This document shows positions 32,103-40,651 of a DNA stretch of 64,000 nt, one piece after another. Source of the DNA: Sterolibacterium sp964500605. Its GTDB lineage: Bacteria; Pseudomonadota; Gammaproteobacteria; Burkholderiales; Rhodocyclaceae. The position numbers were made by a program, and so were the translations under genes. The notes under the pieces were generated by a model, which saw only the letters and a program-made list of their open reading frames with translations, was not told the DNA's origin and did not search any database. Every line of letters begins with the position of its first letter. The first letter of the stretch is position 1. The DNA is taken from NCBI GenBank assembly GCA_964500605.1, contig CAZCOS010000004.1:17587-81586 (forward strand). Reading direction: 5' to 3'.

Positions 32103-35100
32103 TCAGGATAGTTTTCTTTGCTTGGCCAGTGCATAAAGTGCCGGGATCACGACCAGTGTCAGGATGCTCGAAGAAAGCATCCCGCCGACCATTGGGGCTG
32201 CGATGCGACTCATGACCTCCGAGCCGGTTCCCTGCCCCCAAAGAATAGGAAGCAAACCGGCCATGATGGCGACCACCGTCATCATTTTAGGGCGTACCCG
32301 CTCGACCGCCCCCTCCATGACTGCCGCGTAAAGATCAGCAGTCCCGACACGCTGCCCAGACTGTTTCCTCTTCATCTGCAAAGCCTCCCAGGCGTGATCC
32401 AGATAAAGCAGCATCACCACACCCGTTTCCGCGGCGACACCAGCCAGCGCGATGAAACCGATCGCCACGGCAACCGAAAAGTTGTAATCCATCAACCAAA
32501 GCATCCACACGCCGCCGACCAATGCAAAGGGAACCGAAAGCATCACGATCAAGGTTTCCGCCAGACGCCTGAAATTCAGGTAAAGCAACAAGAAAATCAG
32601 CAGTAAGGTCAATGGAATCACAAACTTCATCCGGTCAGCAGCCCGCTCCATGGATTCAAACTGACCACTCCAGATCACATACTCTCCCGGCGCAAAGCGA
32701 ATCTGATCGGCCACGGCCTTTTTCGCCTCGGCCACATAAGTACCGATATCGCGCCCATGAATGTCGACGTAGATATAAGCGGATAACTGGGCATTTTCGG
32801 TACGAATACCCGTCGTACCCTGCGTCACGCTTACCCTGGCCAGCTGACCCAGCGGCAACATGGCACCCTGCCCCACAGGCACGAGCACCTCATGCGCAAT
32901 ACGCTCCGGATCATCACGCATGGCCCGTGGATAGCGGACATTGACGGCATACCGCTCGCGGCCTTCGATCATCGTCGTCACACGCTCACCGCCCAAGGCC
33001 GTCGCAATGACGTCCTGCAATGCCCCAACACTCAAGCCATATCGGGCCAGCTGTGCCCGATCGGGTTCGATGTCCAGATAAAACCCACCTGAAATCCGCT
33101 CCGCAAAGGCAGAAGTCGTTCCCGGAACCGTTTTGAGAACCGCCTCGATCTGTCTGGACAAACGCGCAATCTCAGCCAGATCCTTGCCAAAGACCTTAAC
33201 CCCGATTGGTGTACGAATCCCCGTTGAAAGCATGTCGATACGCGCCTTGATCGGCATGGTCCAGGCATTGGAAACACCAGGGAAACGAACGGACTGATCC
33301 ATTTCATCGATCAATTTCTCCAACGTCATGCCCGGACGCCATTCGGATCGAGGCTTCAAATTGATCGTGGTTTCAAACATTTCAACTGGGGCCGGATCCG
33401 TCGCCGTATTGGCCCGGCCAGCCTTGCCGTGCACGCTGGCCACCTCGGGAAAGCCCCGGATGATCCGATCCTGGACCTGCAACAACTCGGCCGCACGGGT
33501 CATCGACATTCCCGGCAGGGAAACTGGCATGTAAAGAATCGTCCCCTCATCCAGCGTCGGCATGAATTCAGAACCCAAGCGCGAAGCCGGGTAAATCGTT
33601 GCCAAAAAGGCCAGTAAAGCCAGGGCAATCGTCGTTTTCTTCCAGGCCATGACCCATCGAATGACCGGGCGATAAATCCAAATCAGAAAACGATTCACTG
33701 GATTTTCCGACTCTGGACGAAGACGTCCGCGAATGAACACTCCCATCAGCACCGGGACCAAGGTCAAGGAAAGCAGGGCTGCGCCCGCCATGGAAAAAGT
33801 TTTGGTGTAAGCCAGAGGCGAAAAAAGCCGCCCCTCCTGCGCTTCCAGCGCAAAAACCGGCAAAAAGGAAACCGTGATGATCAGCAGCGAAAAGAACAGA
33901 GCCGGCCCCACCTCACGACAAGCCGCCCCCATTGCCTCAAGCCGTTCACTTGCCGAATGCCCTTCTGGCAAGCGTTCCAGATGCTTGTGCGCATTCTCGA
34001 TCATCACAATGGCCGCATCCACCATCGCCCCAATGGCAATGGCAATCCCTCCCAGGCTCATCAGATTCGAACTCATGCCCAACAGATTCATTGCCATGAA
34101 AGCCATAAGAATGCCGACCGGCAACATCAGAATGGCCACCAATGCCGAACGCACATGCAGCAGGAAGGCCACACAAACCAGAGCCACGATGATCGATTCC
34201 TCAATCAACGTCCGTTTCAACGTATCAATGGCACGATGAATCAGCTCCGAACGGTCATACACCGACTCGATCCGCACCCCCTCCGGCAGACTTGGCGACA
34301 ACTCGACGAGTTTCTCCTTGAGGTGACGAATGACCTCCAGCGCATTCTGCCCATGGCGAGCCACGGCGATGCCGGAAACCACCTCCCCTTCTCCGTTGAG
34401 CTCCGTCAAACCGCGCCGCTCATCCGGAACACGCTCGACCCGTGCCACATCCGCCACTCGAATCGGCGTGCCGCGATCCGTCTGAAGAACCAGATTCCCG
34501 ATATCCTCCATTCCACGAAGAATGCCCCGGCCGCGCACCATGTACTCCGTCTCGGCCATCTCGACCACACGCCCACCGACATCGCGATTGGAATCCCGGA
34601 TCACTTCCGAAACCCGAGACAGCGCAATCCCGTATGCCCGAAGTTTCACCGGATCAACCGTCACCTGATAGCTCTGGACAAAGCCACCGATGGAAGCAAT
34701 TTCAGCGACGCCCTGTGTCTTGGCCAGCGCATACCGCAAAGTCCAATCCTGAAAGGTACGCAACTGCGCCAAGGTCTTGTTTTTCGCCACAAGCACATAT
34801 TCATAGACCCAACCCAAACCTGTCGCATCCGGCCCCAACACCGGCACCACACCTTTAGGCATCCGTCCTGCAGCCGCGTTGAGATATTCGAGCACCCTTG
34901 AGCGGGCCCAATAAAGATCCGTCCCATCCTCGAAGATCACATAAACAAAAGACGCACCGAAAAATGAAAAGCCCCGTACAACCCTAGATTTCGGAACCGA
35001 AAGCATGGCGGTGGTCAGTGGATAAGTCACCTGATCCTCCACCACCTGCGGGGCCTGGCCGGGGTATTCCGTATAAACGATGACCTGCGCATCGGAAAGG

Positions 35101-35261
35101 TCCGGTAACGCATCGATCGGCGTATGCACAACGGCATACGCGCCACCCAAAACGATAAACAGCGTGGCCAGCAAAACCAGAACGGGATTTTTCATCGACC
35201 CGTCAATAATCCTTGAAAGCAGGCCCTGATTCACCGCAGCCTCCCTCTCAATGTCCGGCAT
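32103..35261 (-). CDS. cusA: Copper/silver efflux RND pump CusA (HME family)
   Basis: CusA is the proton-driven inner-membrane pump of a copper(I)/silver(I) tripartite exporter. The 1052-residue protein from ATG 35261 has the RND topology of 12 helices and the transmembrane proton-relay motif GAMVDAAIVMIEN. Three methionines matching the CusA metal site and shuttle can be seen in LYMPVSLPGMSM, VEMFETT and RIDMLSTGIR, which favours Cu/Ag over the divalent-metal CzcA type. The start overlaps the cusB stop by 14 bp; an ATG four codons earlier (35273) is possible. Order cusC-cusB-cusA. Confidence 0.92.
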   Translation of the reverse strand: MPDIEREAAVNQGLLSRIIDGSMKNPVLVLLATLFIVLGGAYAVVHTPIDALPDLSDAQVIVYTEYPGQAPQVVEDQVTYPLTTAMLSVPKSRVVRGFSFFGASFVYVIFEDGTDLYWARSRVLEYLNAAAGRMPKGVVPVLGPDATGLGWVYEYVLVAKNKTLAQLRTFQDWTLRYALAKTQGVAEIASIGGFVQSYQVTVDPVKLRAYGIALSRVSEVIRDSNRDVGGRVVEMAETEYMVRGRGILRGMEDIGNLVLQTDRGTPIRVADVARVERVPDERRGLTELNGEGEVVSGIAVARHGQNALEVIRHLKEKLVELSPSLPEGVRIESVYDRSELIHRAIDTLKRTLIEESIIVALVCVAFLLHVRSALVAILMLPVGILMAFMAMNLLGMSSNLMSLGGIAIAIGAMVDAAIVMIENAHKHLERLPEGHSASERLEAMGAACREVGPALFFSLLIITVSFLPVFALEAQEGRLFSPLAYTKTFSMAGAALLSLTLVPVLMGVFIRGRLRPESENPVNRFLIWIYRPVIRWVMAWKKTTIALALLAFLATIYPASRLGSEFMPTLDEGTILYMPVSLPGMSMTRAAELLQVQDRIIRGFPEVASVHGKAGRANTATDPAPVEMFETTINLKPRSEWRPGMTLEKLIDEMDQSVRFPGVSNAWTMPIKARIDMLSTGIRTPIGVKVFGKDLAEIARLSRQIEAVLKTVPGTTSAFAERISGGFYLDIEPDRAQLARYGLSVGALQDVIATALGGERVTTMIEGRERYAVNVRYPRAMRDDPERIAHEVLVPVGQGAMLPLGQLARVSVTQGTTGIRTENAQLSAYIYVDIHGRDIGTYVAEAKKAVADQIRFAPGEYVIWSGQFESMERAADRMKFVIPLTLLLIFLLLYLNFRRLAETLIVMLSVPFALVGGVWMLWLMDYNFSVAVAIGFIALAGVAAETGVVMLLYLDHAWEALQMKRKQSGQRVGTADLYAAVMEGAVERVRPKMMTVVAIMAGLLPILWGQGTGSEVMSRIAAPMVGGMLSSSILTLVVIPALYALAKQRKLS

Positions 35262-36714
35262 GTTTGTGTTCATGACCCTGTTCGTGGCCATGCTCCTGCC
35301 CGGAATGCGAATGGCCTTCCGCTCCACGGGACTCAACCGCAGGTAACGCACGAGGCAGCGCGCCCATCTTCGACGACGGATCAAAACTTTCCAGAGCCGC
35401 ATTCAGATTGCTCTCGGCATCAATCAGGAACTGAGCCGCCACCACCACCTCCTCGCCCTCCTGAACCCCCTCAAGAATTTCCACACGCTCCCCGGTACGC
35501 AAGCCCGTCTTCACCACCCGTGGGGCAAACCGCCCCGCCCCCATCGCGAGCAGCACAACACGGCGAACGCCACTATCGATCACTGCCGATGAAGGCACAC
35601 TCAACACCGGTGCATGGCCCGACATCCGGATATCCACTCGGGCAAACATCCCAGGCTTCAAGCGCATCCCTGGATTTGGAAGCTCAATCCGTACCGGAAC
35701 CGTCCGTGTTGCACCTTGCAAAGTCGGCGCAATAAAAGAAACCCGTCCTTCAAAAACCTCGCCCGGATACGATTCCAAAACGACCTGCGCCTTTGCGCCC
35801 AAACGAACCGTCCCGAGGTCCTGCTCAAAAATATCGGCCAGAACCCAGACCGAAGACAAATCAGCAATTTGATAAAGCACTTCGCCGGGCTGAAAGCGCA
35901 TTCCCTCGACCACCCGCTTTTCCGTCACCACACCCGAAGCGGGCGAACGAAAAGGCAGGGTACGCAGTACCTGCCCGGATCGTGCCAAAGCAGAAAGATG
36001 CGCCTCGGACACATCCCAGTAACGCAAGCGGGCAAGGCCGGAATCCGCCAGCAAACGCATGCCCTCACCCACCTGATCCGCCCGTGCCGAATCGGTCAAT
36101 GACGCGAAGCCCTGCCTGGCAATCAGATATTCGCGTTGAGCCGACACCAGCTCCGGCGAATACGCCTCGAACAACACCTGCCCCCGCCCCACCGACTCAC
36201 CGGTCGCATTGACCCTCAGACGCTCCACATACCCCTCGAACTTCGCCGAAATGACATGAAGCCGCCGCTCATCCGCCTCGACACGACCCGCCGCCGACAC
36301 GATCCGATCCAGAATTTCCCGCCGCACAGGCTCGGTGCGCACGCCCATTGCCTGAATCTTCGACGCATCGATTCTGACCTGCCCAGTGGAAAAGGAAGCG
36401 GCTCCTGAATCCGTCTCATCATCCGCATAAACCGGGATGTAATCCATCCCCATGCTGTCCTTCTTCGGGACAGGCGAGGTATCGGGCAAACCCATCGGAT
36501 TGCGGTAAAACAGAACCTCGCGCTCTTTTTTAGCCCCCTGAGCAAGCGCACTCCCATTCGCAACCAACGACGCATGACCGTCATGACTGCCTTGCGTAGC
36601 GCGCCCTGCCGCCGCACTCCCCCCATTCCCGGAAAACTGTCCCGCCCAAAATCCCGCGCCGGCCGCAATGCAGCCCGTCGCAGCAACAATCAGCGCAAAT
36701 GTCACTTTCTTCAC
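35248..36714 (-). CDS. cusB: Copper/silver efflux periplasmic adaptor CusB
   Basis: CusB bridges CusA to the outer-membrane channel. The 488-residue protein has an N-terminal signal or anchor (LIVAATGCIAAGAGFWAG), a heavy-metal-binding domain (FYRNPMGLPDTSPVPKKDSM, about 70-95), then barrel-sandwich, hairpin and beta-barrel parts (YSPELVSAQREYL; GMRFQPGEVLYQIADLSS). A His-rich tail (HSHSGQEHGHEQGHEHKH) likely binds metal. It starts with GTG overlapping the cusC stop as GTGA, so the three genes are translationally coupled. Confidence 0.92.
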   Translation of the reverse strand: MKKVTFALIVAATGCIAAGAGFWAGQFSGNGGSAAAGRATQGSHDGHASLVANGSALAQGAKKEREVLFYRNPMGLPDTSPVPKKDSMGMDYIPVYADDETDSGAASFSTGQVRIDASKIQAMGVRTEPVRREILDRIVSAAGRVEADERRLHVISAKFEGYVERLRVNATGESVGRGQVLFEAYSPELVSAQREYLIARQGFASLTDSARADQVGEGMRLLADSGLARLRYWDVSEAHLSALARSGQVLRTLPFRSPASGVVTEKRVVEGMRFQPGEVLYQIADLSSVWVLADIFEQDLGTVRLGAKAQVVLESYPGEVFEGRVSFIAPTLQGATRTVPVRIELPNPGMRLKPGMFARVDIRMSGHAPVLSVPSSAVIDSGVRRVVLLAMGAGRFAPRVVKTGLRTGERVEILEGVQEGEEVVVAAQFLIDAESNLNAALESFDPSSKMGALPRALPAVESRGAEGHSHSGQEHGHEQGHEHKHAGH

Positions 36715-38033
36715 AATGCCCCTCCCACAATGCGCTCGATCTCAATCCGCCGAAACTGCGCCTCCACCTGCACCTTCAGCCGCTCAAGACGAGCCTGGCG
36801 AAGCTGCTGAAGTGCCTCCAGCAAAGCGGCAAATCCTTCACGCCCCGCCTCATAGCCTGCCTTGACCGAGCGGAACACCAGCTCGGCCTGCGGCAACAAA
36901 CCCTCCCCGATCAAGGTTTCAGCGCGTCGCGCCGCATCGAATGCCGAAAGATTTTCTAAAAGCTCACCCAGTTTCTGCTGGATCACCGCCTCCTCGCGCA
37001 AGCGTGCCGCCTCGAATGCGGCCCCGGCTTCCTGCTCCCTCGCCTGCCGCGAAGACTGCTGGATTGGAATCGACACCTCAACCATGACATCCCACTGTCG
37101 AACAGCATGCTGAAACTGGCTGGGCGCAAAACCCACCGTCAAGTCCGGATACCGGTTTCGTTCAGCCAGCTCACGCCCCTTCTGCGCCGACTGCGCGCGC
37201 AGGGCCGCCTGCACAACCTCCGGGTTTCCCTTACGGACACGCGCTTCCAGTGCAGAAAACTCCAGCAGCCCCACCTCTGGCCAGGGCGGAAAACCCTCGG
37301 GATCCAACAGCGAAGCCTGAACCGGACGACCCAGATAAACATTCATCCGAGCCTGCAAGCGGCGTTTTTCCGAATCCAGAGAAAGCAGCCCATTGCGCAA
37401 GACTGTCTGCTCCTGCTGTGCGCGAAGCACCGACTGCTGGCTCGCCAAGCCCTGTGCATAACGGGAACGCAGCAACTTCTCCAGATCCGCCAACCGATTC
37501 AGACTTTCACGATCAATCGCCGCCGCCTCGTTCACAAAATAAAGCTGAACAAATGTCGTCCTGATCCGGCTCGCCACCTCATTCCAGCCCCCTTCAGCGC
37601 GCTGTTTCGCCCCTCCCGCCTCCAGCTCGGCCTGCTCACGCCGCAGCGCGCGCTTGCCAAACCAGGGCAACTCCTGCATCAAGGTATAGCGCATCGACCC
37701 CACCCGAGCCGGCAGCAGATTCGGGTTCTGCGTCCCCCCGCGCGTGATATCCATCCACTCTGCCCGAAGGCGAGGATCGGGAAGATTTCCGGCAGGCTCG
37801 ACCCGCGCCTCGGCAGCCTCCGCCTCGCGCAGCAAGGCCGCGTAATCTGGATTTCCCTCACGCGCCAAGGCCAGCAACGCCTCCAGTTTCGCCCCCGGTA
37901 CATCCGTAAGCACCGATTCCGCCCGCAACGGAAGGCTGGACAAGCCCACCAGCAGACCCAAGACGGCATACAGAAACCGACGCAGCCTAGCTGCACGAAA
38001 AAACAAAGCACCCATGCTTTTCTCGCCCCACAT
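36711..38033 (-). CDS. cusC: Outer-membrane efflux channel CusC (TolC family)
   Basis: This is the outer-membrane factor of the Cus exporter. The 440-residue product has a signal peptide (FLYAVLGLLVGLSSLPLRAES) and two outer-membrane efflux protein repeats with long alpha-helical hairpins. It has no lipobox cysteine. A GAGG-type ribosome site favours ATG 38033, with ATG 38015 as the alternative. It is divergent from cusRS, with a palindromic copper-box between them. Confidence 0.87.
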   Translation of the reverse strand: MWGEKSMGALFFRAARLRRFLYAVLGLLVGLSSLPLRAESVLTDVPGAKLEALLALAREGNPDYAALLREAEAAEARVEPAGNLPDPRLRAEWMDITRGGTQNPNLLPARVGSMRYTLMQELPWFGKRALRREQAELEAGGAKQRAEGGWNEVASRIRTTFVQLYFVNEAAAIDRESLNRLADLEKLLRSRYAQGLASQQSVLRAQQEQTVLRNGLLSLDSEKRRLQARMNVYLGRPVQASLLDPEGFPPWPEVGLLEFSALEARVRKGNPEVVQAALRAQSAQKGRELAERNRYPDLTVGFAPSQFQHAVRQWDVMVEVSIPIQQSSRQAREQEAGAAFEAARLREEAVIQQKLGELLENLSAFDAARRAETLIGEGLLPQAELVFRSVKAGYEAGREGFAALLEALQQLRQARLERLKVQVEAQFRRIEIERIVGGAL

Positions 38034-38112
38034 TCCTCGCCTCTTCGCCTCTTCGCCTCAACACTACTGTTCGATTCTCCCAAACTGAAGCTGACCCTTT
38101 CCTGACAGCACG

Positions 38113-38128
38113 ATTACATTTCTGTAAT
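38113..38128. promoter_or_regulatory. CopR/CusR-type operator between cusCBA and cusRS
   Basis: ATTACA-TTTC-TGTAAT is a perfect 6-bp inverted repeat with a 4-bp spacer. It lies 80 bp upstream of cusC and 64 bp upstream of cusR. It resembles the cop box recognised by CopR-type response regulators of copper sensing systems in Pseudomonas. A single site could serve both divergent transcripts. Confidence 0.7.
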
Positions 38129-38192
38129 GAAATGGCCTGCCTGGCTGCTTACCGGGCAAAATCCGGGCTCACGCAGGCATCTGGAGCGCGTC

Positions 38193-38882
38193 ATGAAAAT
38201 TCTCGTCGTCGAAGATGAACCCAAAACCGGGGACTATCTCAAACAAGGGCTGACCGAAGCCGGCTTCACCGTCGATCTGGCCCGGGAGGGGCTCGACGGA
38301 CTTCACCTCGCCCTGAACGACGCCTATGAACTGGCCGTGCTGGATGTCATGCTCCCCGGGCTCGACGGCTGGCAAATCCTGCAAGCCTTGCGCAAGGCGG
38401 GCAAGACCTTCCCTGTGCTTTTCCTCACCGCACGCGATTCCATCGAAGACCGGGTCAAGGGTCTGGAACTTGGTGCGGATGACTACCTCGTCAAACCCTT
38501 CGCCTTCGCCGAACTGCTCGCCCGCATCCGCACCCTCCTGCGACGAGGAGCCCAGTCTCGCGACACACGCAACGACACACGACTTTGCATTGCCGATCTC
38601 GAACTCGACTTGCAACGCCGCCGCGTCACCCGCTGCAAACAAAAGATCGAGCTAACCAACAAAGAATTTGCCCTGCTGGAACTCCTCATGCGGCGGCGCG
38701 GCGAAGTCCTCCCCCGCGCCCTCATCGCCTCCCTGGTCTGGGACATGAACTTCGACAGCGACACCAATGTCATCGACGTCGCCATCCGTCGCCTTCGCGC
38801 CAAGATCGACGACGACTACACCCCTAAGCTCATCCGGACCATACGCGGCATGGGCTATGTAATCGACGGGGAAGACGCGTGA
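38193..38882 (+). CDS. cusR: Copper-responsive two-component response regulator CusR/CopR
   Basis: The 229-residue OmpR-family regulator starts MKILVVEDEPKTGDYLKQGL, with phospho-acceptor Asp51 (VLDVMLPG), conserved Lys (LVKPFAFAELLARI) and a C-terminal winged helix (VIDVAIRRLRAKIDDDYTPK). The N-terminal KTGDYLKQGLTEAGF is the typical heavy-metal (CusR/CopR/IrlR) reading. ATG 38193 is chosen over one 22 codons upstream, which lies next to the operator. It overlaps cusS as GTGA. Confidence 0.92.
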   Translation: MKILVVEDEPKTGDYLKQGLTEAGFTVDLAREGLDGLHLALNDAYELAVLDVMLPGLDGWQILQALRKAGKTFPVLFLTARDSIEDRVKGLELGADDYLVKPFAFAELLARIRTLLRRGAQSRDTRNDTRLCIADLELDLQRRRVTRCKQKIELTNKEFALLELLMRRRGEVLPRALIASLVWDMNFDSDTNVIDVAIRRLRAKIDDDYTPKLIRTIRGMGYVIDGEDA

Positions 38883-40378
38883 AGCAACCGAGAAACTCCC
38901 GACCCGGCAGCCAGTCCGTCACCCTCCGCCTGACGCTTCTCTTCGCCTTTGTCTCAATCGCCGTCCTCCTCACCCTCGGGCTGACCATCGGAGCCCTGGT
39001 CGAAAGTCATTTCGCCGAAATGGATGAAGACCTGCTCAAAGGCAAGATCGAACTCATCGAACACAGCCTCAGCCCCAACCCCAATACCGCAAACCCCGAA
39101 GAACTGCGCCGAAAGCTCGATACCGCCTTTATGGGCCACCACGGACTCGCCTTTGCCATCTGGCGCAGCGACGGCAGCCTTCTCTACAGTAGCCCCGAAG
39201 AAAACCTGCCCGAACGACTGAAACAGCCCGGTAGCCTACCCCTGCAAACCCTTCAGAAATGGGCCGATTCCCAAGGACACCTCTACCGTGGCCTGGCGCG
39301 AAAGCTCTCCGGCAACACGCCACAAACACAAGGCTTGATTGCCACCGTCTCCACTGAGCTGGAAGTCCACGAACACTTCATGCGCTCCTTCAACGCAACG
39401 CTCTGGATCGCCGTGACCATCGCCGCCCTCATCAGCGGCCTGCTCGGCTGGTTTGCCGCACGGCGTGGCCTCGCCCCACTACGCGACATCGCCCGGGATG
39501 CCGCAGAAATCACCGCCGACCGCCTCAACAAGCGGCTCCCTGTCGAATCCATCCCAACCGAGCTGGCCGAAGTCGCCAGAACGCTCAACGACATGCTCGC
39601 CCGGCTCGAAACATCTTTCCGCCGTCTTTCAGACTTTTCCGCCAATCTGGCCCACGAATTGCGCACCCCACTAAGCAATCTGCTCACCCAGACACAAGTC
39701 ACCCTCACCCGCCCCCGCACCACTGACGCATACCGGGACATCCTCGCCTCCAATGCCGAAGAGCTCGAACACCTCTCCCGCATCGTCACCGACATGCTGT
39801 TCCTGGCCCAGGCCGACAACGACCTCGTCATCCCCAACCTCACCCAAGTCGACCTGCGTGCCGAAGCGGAAAGCCTCACCGAGTTCTACGGCCCGCTAGC
39901 CGAAGAAAATGGCGTCACACTCACCGTCACCGGCCAGGCCACCGTCCCAGGCGACCGTCTCATGCTCAAACGCGCCCTCGCCAACCTCCTCTCCAACGCC
40001 CTTCGTCATACTCCGCAAGGCGGGCAGATCGAAATCCATCTCCAACAAACCGGCCCGGACCCGAGCCTTCCGGAAACGCCGAATTCCCCACCAAGCCCTG
40101 CCCCACCCAGAGCCCCAGGCCACGCCACAATCCGCCTCAGCAACACCGGCTCGCCCATTCCTCCCGAACAACTCCCTCACCTCTTCGACCGCTTCTACCG
40201 GGGCGAAGCCTCCAGAAGCAAACAAACCGGAATGCAGACCGAAGGCTCGGGACTCGGCCTGGCCATCACCCGCTCCATCCTCCGCGCCCACAAAGGAGAA
40301 GCCCGCGTCCGAACGGAAGCCGGGCGAACGGTTTTCGAGCTCGAAATACCAAAAACACGAGCAGAGCCTTCAACCTAG
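38879..40378 (+). CDS. cusS: Copper sensor histidine kinase CusS/CopS
   Basis: The 499-residue sensor starts with GTG overlapping the cusR stop. It has one helix at about 16-41, a periplasmic sensor domain, a second helix at about 174-196, HAMP, a HisKA domain with His259 (FSANLAHELRTPLSN), and the ATPase N box (NLLSNALRHTPQGG) and G box (GSGLGLAI). A Pro/Ser-rich loop (about residues 397-415) interrupts the ATP lid side. It should phosphorylate CusR on sensing periplasmic Cu(I) or Ag(I). Confidence 0.9.
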   Translation: MKQPRNSRPGSQSVTLRLTLLFAFVSIAVLLTLGLTIGALVESHFAEMDEDLLKGKIELIEHSLSPNPNTANPEELRRKLDTAFMGHHGLAFAIWRSDGSLLYSSPEENLPERLKQPGSLPLQTLQKWADSQGHLYRGLARKLSGNTPQTQGLIATVSTELEVHEHFMRSFNATLWIAVTIAALISGLLGWFAARRGLAPLRDIARDAAEITADRLNKRLPVESIPTELAEVARTLNDMLARLETSFRRLSDFSANLAHELRTPLSNLLTQTQVTLTRPRTTDAYRDILASNAEELEHLSRIVTDMLFLAQADNDLVIPNLTQVDLRAEAESLTEFYGPLAEENGVTLTVTGQATVPGDRLMLKRALANLLSNALRHTPQGGQIEIHLQQTGPDPSLPETPNSPPSPAPPRAPGHATIRLSNTGSPIPPEQLPHLFDRFYRGEASRSKQTGMQTEGSGLGLAITRSILRAHKGEARVRTEAGRTVFELEIPKTRAEPST

Positions 40379-40459
40379 ACTGCAATTTTCATGGTTACCC
40401 CCAAAACAGATCAGACAAAAACCCCGTGAATTAATTGACAAAAACAAACAATCGAACAA

Positions 40460-40488
40460 TTTCAAAATAAGCATCAACGATATATAAT
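40460..40488 (+). promoter_or_regulatory. Putative promoter in AT-rich leader of the giant exoprotein gene
   Basis: A perfect TATAAT (40483-40488) has a weak TTTCAA at -35 (40460-40465) with 17-bp spacing, in an unusually AT-rich stretch (about 40400-40560) for this GC-rich region. A perfect TTGACA also occurs at 40435-40440 without a matching -10. Either would leave a long 5' leader before the ATG at 40652. Confidence 0.4.
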
Positions 40489-40651
40489 TCGAAATAAAAC
40501 CTATTATGATTCAATAGATTCAAGAAAATTCAGGCAACATCTTTTAGATAGCACCTATCCGTAAAGTCATAGCGACCCCTGAACCCAACCGTCTCCAGAT
40601 TCCGGCCTGTCAGACAACGTTCCGCCCCATTCCATCCGAAAGGCTGCTGCC

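Noticed and set aside
36711..38033. CusC as the exit channel for the exoprotein module
   Set aside because: CusC is tightly coupled to cusB/cusA on the other strand, and the exoprotein locus has its own lipidated TolC-like gene.
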